Shown: piece after piece, positions 14,399-20,723 of the stretch
Position numbering within the stretch: position 1 is the stretch's first letter
Layout: every line of letters starts with the position of its first letter
Program-made: the position numbers and the translations under genes
Notes under the pieces: generated by a model
Seen by the model: the letters and a program-made list of their open reading frames with translations, nothing else
Told to the model about the DNA's origin: nothing
The model's database searches: none
Source: Candidatus Levyibacteriota bacterium
Lineage (GTDB): Bacteria > Patescibacteriota > Microgenomatia > Levybacterales > UBA12049
NCBI GenBank assembly: GCA_023245475.1
Contig: JAHFKF010000011.1
Coordinates: forward strand, 1 to 22,743
Direction of reading: 5' to 3'
Length of the DNA stretch: 22,743 nt

Positions 14399-14416
14399 AT
14401 AGAGTAAAAACTCTAT
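14385..14416. repeat. Two adjacent inverted repeats at the M23/GT39 junction
   Basis: The perfect 12-bp palindrome AGTATCGATACT (14385-14396) includes the last codons and first stop base of the M23 gene. It is followed at once by ATAGAGT-AAAA-ACTCTAT (14399-14416), a perfect 7-bp stem. No T-tract follows, so neither is a standard terminator. The second repeat overlaps the -10-like box of the next gene. Confidence 0.5.
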
Positions 14417-14419
14417 AGA
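14414..14419 (+). promoter_or_regulatory. Possible -10 box of the GT39-like gene
   Basis: TATAGA ends 7 bases before the ATG at 14427. No -35 or TG extension is visible, so support is only positional. Confidence 0.35.
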
Positions 14420-14426
14420 GAAAAGC

Positions 14427-16028
14427 ATGAAAATAAGCATATGTATCAAGTCCTATTTTAACGGATTCTGTCATCAGTTTCGTTTACTCATTTTGAATCC
14501 TTACATGTTGGTTGTTGCACTCTATTTATGTCTCAACCTCACAAATCTGACTTTGCTTCCTATTTTTAATGATGAAGCAATTTATTTGGATTGGAGTTGG
14601 TTTTCTATACATGTACCAAGGAGACTCTATGACCCTTTGTTAGACGCAAAACAACCATTAATGATATGGATATTTGGTGTCGTTGGACAATTTTTTGAAG
14701 ATCCTCTCTTTGCTGGTAGATTTGTTTCAGTGCTTATAGGCTGCTTTACCTTATTGGGGGTATACACCTTAACAAGGCGTGTCTTTGATCGACATACAGC
14801 TCTCTTTGCCAGTTTGCTGTATGCAATAACTCCCATTTTTGTTTTCTATAATCGTCAAGCGCTTATGGAATCGGCTATTGCCTGTGTTGGCATTTGGTCA
14901 GGGATTGCACTGCTTACCTTATTACGTCATCCTACTACTCAAAACGGGATACGCTTAGGAATTATTTGGGGAGTTGGATTTTTTATTAAATCGACAACAC
15001 TTGTTTTTCTCTTTGCTTCACTGCTTGTTGTGGCCTGGTATTATATTCACAAAAAACAGACGAACATTAGTAAGCCGTATCTAATTTCTTTTGCTACAGC
15101 GGTTGGAGTCTGTAGCTTATTATTGATAAATCCTGTTTTCTGGCAAACATTCTCTTCAAATAATCGGTATGTTTATTCACTGAACGAAATGTTTAGTTTG
15201 CCTCTTGTTTCATGGGTTAATCATCTCGTTGGATTTTTTGGAATTGGATTTATTTTTATTACGCCTGTCGCTTTTGTGGTTGCTCTCATTGGGATATATC
15301 GTCTACGAAAAGGAAACGCAGATTATAAATTCGTACTTCTTTATTTTGTTACGGCACTCATACTAGAAATAGTCTCTGTCAAATCCCAGAGTCAACGTTA
15401 TCTTGTTGCTTTCCTTCCCTTTCTTATGATGCCTGCTGCTTACGTCTTAGCACAGTTGTGGAAAAAGACGTTATTCAATAAATGGATTGTTTGTGTTACG
15501 TTCTTGGTTTCGGTACTAGTATCACTATTGCTTATTGTTAACCCAGCAGCATACATTACTACCATGTCTAAAGTTTCACAGTATGCCCCAAAAGAGTATC
15601 TTTTTGGACAAACTGCTGGATATGGCATTAACGAATCGCTGTTTTATATTAACCAGCATGCGTCAGCGAATCAACAGACGTTGGTTATGTTCGGCTTAGG
15701 CACGGGTAATCCAGAAAATGCTATAGATCTCTATTCATACAGAAAGCCTCAGTTAATTCCTTTACATATAGATGCTACGTTATTTCCCGGTTTGAATGAA
15801 TACAGCTGTCTTACATCTCGCTATCCTTTATTCATTGTGACAAGAGATAGGCAATTGCTTGGTCTGGAACGATATGTATCGTTAGTAGAGTCATTTCCCA
15901 ATCTAGATACGAGCTATGCGATCAGAATATATACATTGAAAAAAAATTGTAATGGGAAGACGCTTATACTCTCTGATATCTATGAATCTGCGATAAGAAA
16001 AGTTATAGAGATGAAGCACCTCAAGTAG
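14427..16028 (+). CDS. GT39/PMT-like membrane glycosyltransferase
   Basis: 533 residues with around ten hydrophobic segments. It resembles the GT-C superfamily (ArnT, protein O-mannosyltransferase and relatives), which move sugars from polyprenyl phosphate donors on the outer face of the membrane. The first loop carries the acidic pair in LLPIFNDEAIYLDW, where family members hold the catalytic Asp/Glu. DAKQPLMIWIFG and YNRQALMESA are further family-like blocks. The C-terminal part (about 390-533) is less hydrophobic and probably extracellular. The acceptor is unknown. Its place between two secreted proteins with Ser/Thr-rich linkers suggests protein or wall glycosylation, which is inference only. 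Confidence 0.82.
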   Translation: MKISICIKSYFNGFCHQFRLLILNPYMLVVALYLCLNLTNLTLLPIFNDEAIYLDWSWFSIHVPRRLYDPLLDAKQPLMIWIFGVVGQFFEDPLFAGRFVSVLIGCFTLLGVYTLTRRVFDRHTALFASLLYAITPIFVFYNRQALMESAIACVGIWSGIALLTLLRHPTTQNGIRLGIIWGVGFFIKSTTLVFLFASLLVVAWYYIHKKQTNISKPYLISFATAVGVCSLLLINPVFWQTFSSNNRYVYSLNEMFSLPLVSWVNHLVGFFGIGFIFITPVAFVVALIGIYRLRKGNADYKFVLLYFVTALILEIVSVKSQSQRYLVAFLPFLMMPAAYVLAQLWKKTLFNKWIVCVTFLVSVLVSLLLIVNPAAYITTMSKVSQYAPKEYLFGQTAGYGINESLFYINQHASANQQTLVMFGLGTGNPENAIDLYSYRKPQLIPLHIDATLFPGLNEYSCLTSRYPLFIVTRDRQLLGLERYVSLVESFPNLDTSYAIRIYTLKKNCNGKTLILSDIYESAIRKVIEMKHLK

Positions 16029-16068
16029 TTAATTATAGAGAGATATCTTCTGATACTGTAGATTGTAG

Positions 16069-16100
16069 TTGACAACCCCTCAAGTCTTTGGCAATATATT
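16069..16100 (+). promoter_or_regulatory. Possible promoter of the 16109 gene
   Basis: A perfect TTGACA (16069-16074) is followed by a very AT-rich stretch. TATATT (16095-16100) ends 8 bases before the ATG but needs a 20-base spacer. The exact -10 is uncertain. Confidence 0.4.
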
Positions 16101-16108
16101 TATATAAT

Positions 16109-17086
16109 ATGAAAAGATTATTGTCTCTGTTTATTTTACTTACAGTTTATTCTCTTGTTTATACTTCGTCAGTGTTTGCTATGAATCATCCTATACAGCT
16201 TCGTGATGTATACATGGCTGAGACAGCGACAATAACTAGATTCTCAGGTTTTCCTAATGAGCCACATGGTTCATGTACAGCTGTTTTATTTAAAGATAGT
16301 ATGCAAGTTGCCGTTGGTGGAGATTCTTATCCCTATTTGTGTAATGAATATCAATTGTTTCCCAATTATCTCTTACGTTCGGGTGTTTATTCTGTTATCA
16401 TGACTGACGGTTGGGGCGATACTTTTACAACAGATGCGTATATCTATCCGCCGCTTACTCCAACAGTACAGCCAACGTCAGTTCCAATTGCCACACCAAC
16501 CCTCATACCAACGAATATTCCTACCTCTACCCCTATCTCAACACCTACGTTATTGCCGACGATGACACCCTCTATTGTTCCAACTCAGGTTGAGAAAAAA
16601 ATCACTTCGCTTTCTCCTTTAAAGATCTGGTTGAGTTTGCAAGATCCGGTAGATTTGCTCGTAAAGTTTGATATTCGTGCAGAAGTGTATAAAGGTAGTG
16701 CTCTGATTAGTTCAGGGCAGAAGGATAGTATTCCTGCACCTCTGTCTCTTGTTGGGGCTCATGGGGCAAAGCTTATTGCTATTCCATTTGCTTCATTTTC
16801 TCCGATAACAGATGTCGACGGCTCGGTGTTGCAACTAAAAACCTTTGTCCGCAATGCCTGCAAGAAGTCTCTCCGCAATTCAGGTAGTGCCAAAATGTGG
16901 TTTAATGATAAAGAAGAGAATAGTCAATTTGGGGTTGTGATAAATAAAAAGAAAAGTGACTATTTCCTACGAGATAATTTTATTTTGTCACAGACACAGG
17001 GTTCAAGTCTGAAGACAATTACTGTTTCGACTGCGGATAAGTGTGGGGTCTTCAAACCCTTTGGTACGTGGAGGGTTCGTCTCTGA
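16109..17086 (+). CDS. Secreted protein with Pro/Thr-rich linker, unknown function
   Basis: 325 residues from the ATG at 16109. The signal peptide is about 24 residues (MKRLLSLFILLTVYS then a site after SSVFA). A first domain (about 25-113) contains SGFPNEPHGSCTA and paired Cys residues. A linker of about 45 residues (roughly 114-160) is built of repeated Pro-Thr steps such as PTNIPTSTPISTPT. A C-terminal domain of about 160 residues with two or more Cys follows. I recognise neither domain. Linkers of this kind are common in secreted proteins and are good targets for O-glycosylation, which makes the GT39-like neighbour interesting. The TTG at 16088 would put seven extra residues before the signal peptide and is less likely. 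Confidence 0.75.
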   Translation: MKRLLSLFILLTVYSLVYTSSVFAMNHPIQLRDVYMAETATITRFSGFPNEPHGSCTAVLFKDSMQVAVGGDSYPYLCNEYQLFPNYLLRSGVYSVIMTDGWGDTFTTDAYIYPPLTPTVQPTSVPIATPTLIPTNIPTSTPISTPTLLPTMTPSIVPTQVEKKITSLSPLKIWLSLQDPVDLLVKFDIRAEVYKGSALISSGQKDSIPAPLSLVGAHGAKLIAIPFASFSPITDVDGSVLQLKTFVRNACKKSLRNSGSAKMWFNDKEENSQFGVVINKKKSDYFLRDNFILSQTQGSSLKTITVSTADKCGVFKPFGTWRVRL

Positions 17087-17092
17087 TATACT
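17084..17092 (+). promoter_or_regulatory. Extended -10 promoter of the DUF1653 gene (leaderless type)
   Basis: TGA-TATACT ends 6 bases before the ATG at 17099. The TGA of the extended element is also the stop codon of the upstream gene. Confidence 0.7.
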
Positions 17093-17098
17093 GTCTCT

Positions 17099-17371
17099 AT
17101 GCCCAAGAATAAAACGCAGGAGGAATTGGAGGTAGCGTTGCAAGATGCTCATACAAAGATTGTCGTCGGTGGAACCTATGTACACTTCAAGAATTCAGAG
17201 CATACCTATACTGTGATTGGCCTTGCGATCCAAGAAGCCACAGAAAAGATCTGCGTTCTATACCAACCCAATTATGGCAACAAACTTCTCTTTGTTCGGG
17301 ATCTGGATGTGTGGCTTGAGACTCCAGAGTTTAACGGCAAGAACGTTCCTCGTTTCCGTTTAATTAGCTAG
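17099..17371 (+). CDS. DUF1653 family protein
   Basis: 90 residues. The segment GTYVHFKNSEHTYTVIG, the middle VLYQPNYG and the closing LETPEFNGKNVPRFRLI match the pattern of DUF1653, a small beta-rich domain of unknown role found across bacteria. A helical extension of about 25 residues (TQEELEVALQDAHTK) precedes the domain. It is cytoplasmic. The start is fixed by an extended -10 6 bases upstream. No terminator follows; the next 122 bases hold a possible small RNA. Confidence 0.8.
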   Translation: MPKNKTQEELEVALQDAHTKIVVGGTYVHFKNSEHTYTVIGLAIQEATEKICVLYQPNYGNKLLFVRDLDVWLETPEFNGKNVPRFRLIS

Positions 17372-17401
17372 TTTATTTGCCTGCTCTTTGGTATCTCTCA
17401 G

Positions 17402-17410
17402 TGCTACAAT
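17402..17410 (+). promoter_or_regulatory. Orphan extended -10 element
   Basis: TGC-TACAAT with no start codon at the distance used elsewhere in the window. The predicted transcript would start at about 17417, exactly where a long-range stem begins. Confidence 0.35.
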
Positions 17411-17415
17411 ACCTT

Positions 17416-17499
17416 AATCAACTACTTGGAGTTCAAATCTGATAGTAATTGCTGCTGAGAATGGGTGAAGTAGTATGTTGATTCGGCTATTTACTACTT
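17416..17499 (+). ncRNA. Candidate structured small RNA in a convergent gap
   Basis: This 122-base gap between convergent genes has no reading frame of note. AATCAAC plus TACTT (17416-17427) can pair with AAGTA and GTTGATT (17468-17483) to give a 12-bp stem with a 4-base bulge. AAGTAGTA (17468-17475) can instead pair with TACTACTT (17492-17499). The two pairings exclude each other. An extended -10 lies upstream at the right distance. No T-tract terminator follows, and the 3' end would run into the stop region of the opposite gene. Chance pairing is possible. Confidence 0.3.
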
Positions 17500-18150
17500 A
17501 ACAGGAGGAAGAACAGGGATCTTCTTATATTGTCGGTCGCCGTTAGATAGATGATAGAGATCAGGTATTTGCGTAATCGTAGTCGGCACAATCTTTACTG
17601 CTTCATAGGATCCTGTTACCTCTCCAACTCCTATAGCTACGCATCCAGGCTTGTCAGGTAATTCCATACGAGATGCTCGTTGGCTGCCATTATACGGATT
17701 GTCAGGAAATTTTTGCCCTGTAGGAAGCATCCATCCTTTTGCAGAGAATTCTCCATGCGGCTTTGTTACAAACACAACCACCTGTCTACCACTATCAATG
17801 CTTTCTTTTGGTGCCTTCACAATAACGCCTGCGGGACCTTCGGCATCTGCTGGGATTTTTGCTCCCAAAGCACAGATCATTTCAGGAGTTTGACCACCTA
17901 CCAAACGTGTCTCAACCGTTCGTGGAGTTTCTCTATACATGGAAGACCATAATCCTGAGGGTGTACGATCTGGTGGCATTTTGAAAAGCCTTTTCTCAGA
18001 AGTGGAGGGACGTTCTGTTGCCTGTGTTGTGATCGCACCAGTTGATTGTGTTGATGATTCTTGAGGGAGAGCTACTGTCTCAGCATTTGGCAGCAGGAGT
18101 ACCCCTGCGCTTAATGCTGATGCTAATTTTTGTCTTGCTCCTTCTTTCAT
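17494..18150 (-). CDS. Probable secreted orphan protein, 218 aa
   Basis: Not recognised. From the ATG at 18150 the N-terminus MKEGARQKLASALSAGVLLLP followed by an AETVA site looks like a short signal peptide (written here by its parts: basic start, hydrophobic ASALSAGVLLLP, cleavage site). A Ser/Thr/Gln-rich stretch (about 30-60) follows, then a globular region with several Gly/Pro turns and two Cys. No catalytic motif is visible. The start is set by TGC-TATAAT ending 7 bases upstream. The ATG at 18171 lies upstream of this -10 box and is rejected. The gene is divergent from recX, with only 35 bases between the start codons. Confidence 0.7.
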   Translation of the reverse strand: MKEGARQKLASALSAGVLLLPNAETVALPQESSTQSTGAITTQATERPSTSEKRLFKMPPDRTPSGLWSSMYRETPRTVETRLVGGQTPEMICALGAKIPADAEGPAGVIVKAPKESIDSGRQVVVFVTKPHGEFSAKGWMLPTGQKFPDNPYNGSQRASRMELPDKPGCVAIGVGEVTGSYEAVKIVPTTITQIPDLYHLSNGDRQYKKIPVLPPVK

Positions 18151-18157
18151 GTAAAGA

Positions 18158-18166
18158 ATTATAGCA
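18158..18166 (-). promoter_or_regulatory. Extended -10 promoter of the 18150 gene (leaderless type)
   Basis: TGC-TATAAT on the minus strand (18166-18158), ending 7 bases before the ATG. It is the same nine bases as at dnaJ, but no TAGCA lies 15 bases upstream, so it is not a CIRCE-like site. Confidence 0.75.
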
Positions 18167-18170
18167 GACA

Positions 18171-18179
18171 TGTTACAAT
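18171..18179 (+). promoter_or_regulatory. Extended -10 promoter of recX (leaderless type)
   Basis: TGT-TACAAT ends 6 bases before the recX ATG. It is back to back with the minus-strand promoter at 18158-18166; the two -10 elements are 4 bases apart, so simultaneous polymerase binding is unlikely. Confidence 0.65.
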
Positions 18180-18185
18180 AATTCC

Positions 18186-18653
18186 ATGGATTCTTACGAA
18201 CGATATTTGAAATTATCCTACTTCTATCTCTCCATCCGCGCTCGCTCTGAGAAAGAAATGCGAGATTATCTCATCAAGAAAAAGGCATCAGAAGAAATGA
18301 TTGCAAGGATCATGGCTTCTCTTTTCAAACATAAATTCCTCAATGACGAAAGCTTTGCCAGATCATGGGTTGCGTCCCGTGCCCGTTCTCGTCCCAAAGG
18401 CAAACAAGTACTGAAGATGGAACTCTCGCAGAAAGGCATTAGTCGTGAGATTATCGACCAAGTGCTTTCTGAAGCAAACGAAGAATTGCCCGATGAACTT
18501 ACGCAAGCAAAAAGCATTATTGAAAAACGAGTTGAGAAACTGCGAGATAAACCTAAGCATGAGATTTATCAAAAGGTGGGAGCCTTTCTTGCCCGCCGTG
18601 GCTTCTCCTGGGAAATTACAAAAAAAGCAATTGACTTCTATCTGATAAAATAG
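18186..18653 (+). CDS. recX: Regulatory protein RecX
   Basis: Modulator of RecA filaments, 155 residues, the normal size. It shows the three-helix repeats of the family: RARSEKEMRDYLIKK in repeat 1, LNDESFARSWVASR and RPKGKQVLKMELSQKGI in repeat 2, and GAFLARRGFSWEITKKAI in repeat 3. It is probably followed by separate transcription of the alpha/beta hydrolase 4 bases downstream. It is not linked to recA, which lies about 10 kb away, and I see no SOS operator in its promoter. Confidence 0.93.
   Translation: MDSYERYLKLSYFYLSIRARSEKEMRDYLIKKKASEEMIARIMASLFKHKFLNDESFARSWVASRARSRPKGKQVLKMELSQKGISREIIDQVLSEANEELPDELTQAKSIIEKRVEKLRDKPKHEIYQKVGAFLARRGFSWEITKKAIDFYLIK
18643..18651 (+). promoter_or_regulatory. 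Extended -10 element before the hydrolase gene
   Basis: TGA-TAAAAT ends 6 bases before the ATG at 18658 and lies within the end of recX. It is identical to the element at the DUF1697 gene. No SD site is present, although the genes are only 4 bases apart. Confidence 0.5.
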
Positions 18654-18657
18654 AAAG

Positions 18658-19698
18658 ATGCGTAACACAAAAGATTCTCTTCAAAGAATTGCAAAGGTAC
18701 TTAGGGGTCACCTCTTTGTCGTGCCACGATTATTGGCAAATAAGCATATGCAGATGCTCCTCTCATTTATAACTCCCTATTATCATGGGAATATCGCCAA
18801 GCAAGAACGCCGATATATCAAACTGTCTGATGGCTCACAGTTGGTAGCAGATTGTTTCTTCCAGCAAAAGAAAGAAGCCCATCCCACAATCGTTGTAATA
18901 AATGGGTTTGAAGGATATGTTGGTTCAGGGGCTTCACGTTTTAGTGAAGGGATTTCCTATAAGGCATACCACTTTGGGTTTAATGTGATTCATTTAAAAC
19001 AGCGAGGAGAGGGAGATGCTATCCATCTCACACACTCTCTTTTTGCGGCGGATCCTGTTCCAGACATGGAGGCTGCTTTTGTACAGTTTATTAATTGGGG
19101 ACTACACAGATTCTTTCTCATTGGGCTTTCTGGAGGAGGATGGGCAGCGTTGTTTGCCGCAGCAAAGTTACCCGCAAGAATCCAGAGCAAGATAGCAGGA
19201 ATTGTTTCAATCTCTCCTCCTATTAATCATTTGGATACGTTGGCGCATGCAGCTCAACACCCACTTTACTCATGGTTGTTATTGCAAGTGTATAAAAATT
19301 TGGTCAGAAGACGAGCTAAAATAGATCCTCCTGGCACTTGGGATATGAAACAATTAAGAGCTATTAAAACAGTGCGGCAATGGGGCGAGACATATCTTCG
19401 CAGAATCGTCAGTGACTTATCGGAGCAAGTCTCGGCGGTGGATGAATATCATAGAAAAACAGATCTTACACCATTGTTGCCAAAAGGTACTATTCCCACG
19501 CTCATCATTCATGCGAAGGATGATCCTATCACGCCACATGGCTCTTTTACCACCTTGAGTAACCCATTCATTCTGACATTATTCCCAAACGATGGTGCTC
19601 ATGGAGCATTTATCTCTGCCAAAAAACTGTATGGAGATATTGATCGTCATTGGGCGCAGAACAGGGCGATGGAATTTATTAGCCTCCTTGAGCAGTAG
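18658..19698 (+). CDS. Alpha/beta hydrolase (YheT/EMB8-like)
   Basis: 346 residues. The nucleophile elbow GLSGGG puts the serine at about 158. The acid is in KDDPIT (about 288-289), and the histidine in GAHGAF (about 315). VVINGFEGYVGS fits the oxyanion-hole loop. The N-terminal extension of about 50 residues, KLSDGSQLVADCF and the size recall the YheT/EMB8 group of hydrolases, whose substrates are poorly defined. No signal peptide is seen, so it is cytoplasmic or loosely membrane-bound. The gene follows recX closely but has its own -10 element. Confidence 0.85.
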   Translation: MRNTKDSLQRIAKVLRGHLFVVPRLLANKHMQMLLSFITPYYHGNIAKQERRYIKLSDGSQLVADCFFQQKKEAHPTIVVINGFEGYVGSGASRFSEGISYKAYHFGFNVIHLKQRGEGDAIHLTHSLFAADPVPDMEAAFVQFINWGLHRFFLIGLSGGGWAALFAAAKLPARIQSKIAGIVSISPPINHLDTLAHAAQHPLYSWLLLQVYKNLVRRRAKIDPPGTWDMKQLRAIKTVRQWGETYLRRIVSDLSEQVSAVDEYHRKTDLTPLLPKGTIPTLIIHAKDDPITPHGSFTTLSNPFILTLFPNDGAHGAFISAKKLYGDIDRHWAQNRAMEFISLLEQ

Positions 19699-19700
19699 CA

Positions 19701-19729
19701 TTGACTTTTTCAGCGTACATCTCTATAGT
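19701..19729 (+). promoter_or_regulatory. Promoter of the 19737 gene (leaderless type)
   Basis: TTGACT (19701-19706), 17 bases, TATAGT (19724-19729), ending 7 bases before the GTG at 19737. The TTG of the -35 box is in frame with the gene and mimics a start codon. Confidence 0.85.
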
Positions 19730-19736
19730 TCGCATC

Positions 19737-20666
19737 GTGACAGAAAAAGAAATAACCCCACATAAATTTGCTAGAACAGCTAGTCGTCAAGCTGGATTAT
19801 TAGCTGTTGAAGCAAGGTTTCGTACAGATGAAAGAAAAATCGTTACCATTCTTAAGAGAGGTGGACTTAAGGATGTCTTTCGTGGGACTCCAAGCGTAAT
19901 TTTTAATGTAAAAGATATCGAGTTTACCGGTAGTAAACCTTGGCGTTCCTATCAAGAGATACAAGTCGTGTCCAAAGATCCTGAAAATGCAATGCTTCGG
20001 ACAGGAATTGAGATCTATGATTTTAAGACGTATGCTCAGAATGATTTGGCAGTCTTGTTAAGAAAAAAGCCAGAGCAAACTCGTATAGCAACAGGAGCGG
20101 ATCTTGCAAAGATGTATCGTATTGCTAGTGATCTGCGACGAGCGAAGAAGCTTGATGAACTTGGTAGATGGGCATATCAACGAAAGGAAACGACTCTCTT
20201 TGCTAGACAGTTTGAGGGAGAGGTGAGTCGATTACTTACTGTCTCAAATACGAATTCTCCTGCTCATTTTGCCACGAAGGATTATTTATATAAGGTAAGC
20301 CTTGTTAAGGAGGGAGACTCTCGCTCTTTTTGCCTTTCTGAATTAAATTTTAGTACACAGATTGATCAAGGATGGGCGACTGTTTTTCCTCAAGTAGAAT
20401 ACAAACTTGAGGCAGGGAAAAAACAGGTACAAAAAGGCACAAGTGAAGGCTATGGTACTGTTACACAAGAAGGAGACGTCTTATGGACGCCGCAGGTTGA
20501 ATTTAAATCTGAGGCTGCCGGTATAGTACGTTCACGAGGAGCACTGATCTCTTCTCATGATCAGAAAGCTGGTTTAATTAGCCGTTTACATGATCTTGGA
20601 GAAGAGCAGTTTGTTCCCAATGAAGCAATTAATACAGTGTTGCTTAGTAAAAAAAGAAAACCTTAA
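19737..20666 (+). CDS. Orphan cytoplasmic protein, 309 aa
   Basis: Not recognised. From the GTG at 19737 it begins TEKEITPHKFARTASRQAG after the initiator Met. It has a basic, mixed alpha/beta composition with no signal peptide or membrane segment. The region DLRRAKKLDELGRWAYQRKET (by its parts DLRRAKKLDE and GRWAYQRKE) is helical. The repeated phrase VFPQVEYKLEAG / WTPQVEFKSEAAG, about 40 residues apart, suggests a small internal duplication in the C-terminal third. The start is decided by the promoter geometry. It sits between the hydrolase and RNase Y genes on the same strand but is separately promoted. Confidence 0.72.
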   Translation: MTEKEITPHKFARTASRQAGLLAVEARFRTDERKIVTILKRGGLKDVFRGTPSVIFNVKDIEFTGSKPWRSYQEIQVVSKDPENAMLRTGIEIYDFKTYAQNDLAVLLRKKPEQTRIATGADLAKMYRIASDLRRAKKLDELGRWAYQRKETTLFARQFEGEVSRLLTVSNTNSPAHFATKDYLYKVSLVKEGDSRSFCLSELNFSTQIDQGWATVFPQVEYKLEAGKKQVQKGTSEGYGTVTQEGDVLWTPQVEFKSEAAGIVRSRGALISSHDQKAGLISRLHDLGEEQFVPNEAINTVLLSKKRKP

Positions 20667-20687
20667 GAGCTCTCTTAACAGAAACCG

Positions 20688-20717
20688 TTGCTAAGAGGTG
20701 GGTTTGTAAGGTATAAT
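20688..20717 (+). promoter_or_regulatory. Promoter of rny (leaderless type)
   Basis: TTGCTA (20688-20693), 18 bases, TATAAT (20712-20717), ending 6 bases before the ATG at 20724. The TTG of the -35 box is in frame with rny. Confidence 0.8.
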
Positions 20718-20723
20718 ACGTGC

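Noticed and set aside
20663..20678. Inverted repeat TTAAGAG-CT-CTCTTAA after the 19737 gene, with an A-run on its left side (a minus-strand terminator shape)
   Set aside because: No minus-strand gene reads into it, and on the plus strand no T-tract follows.
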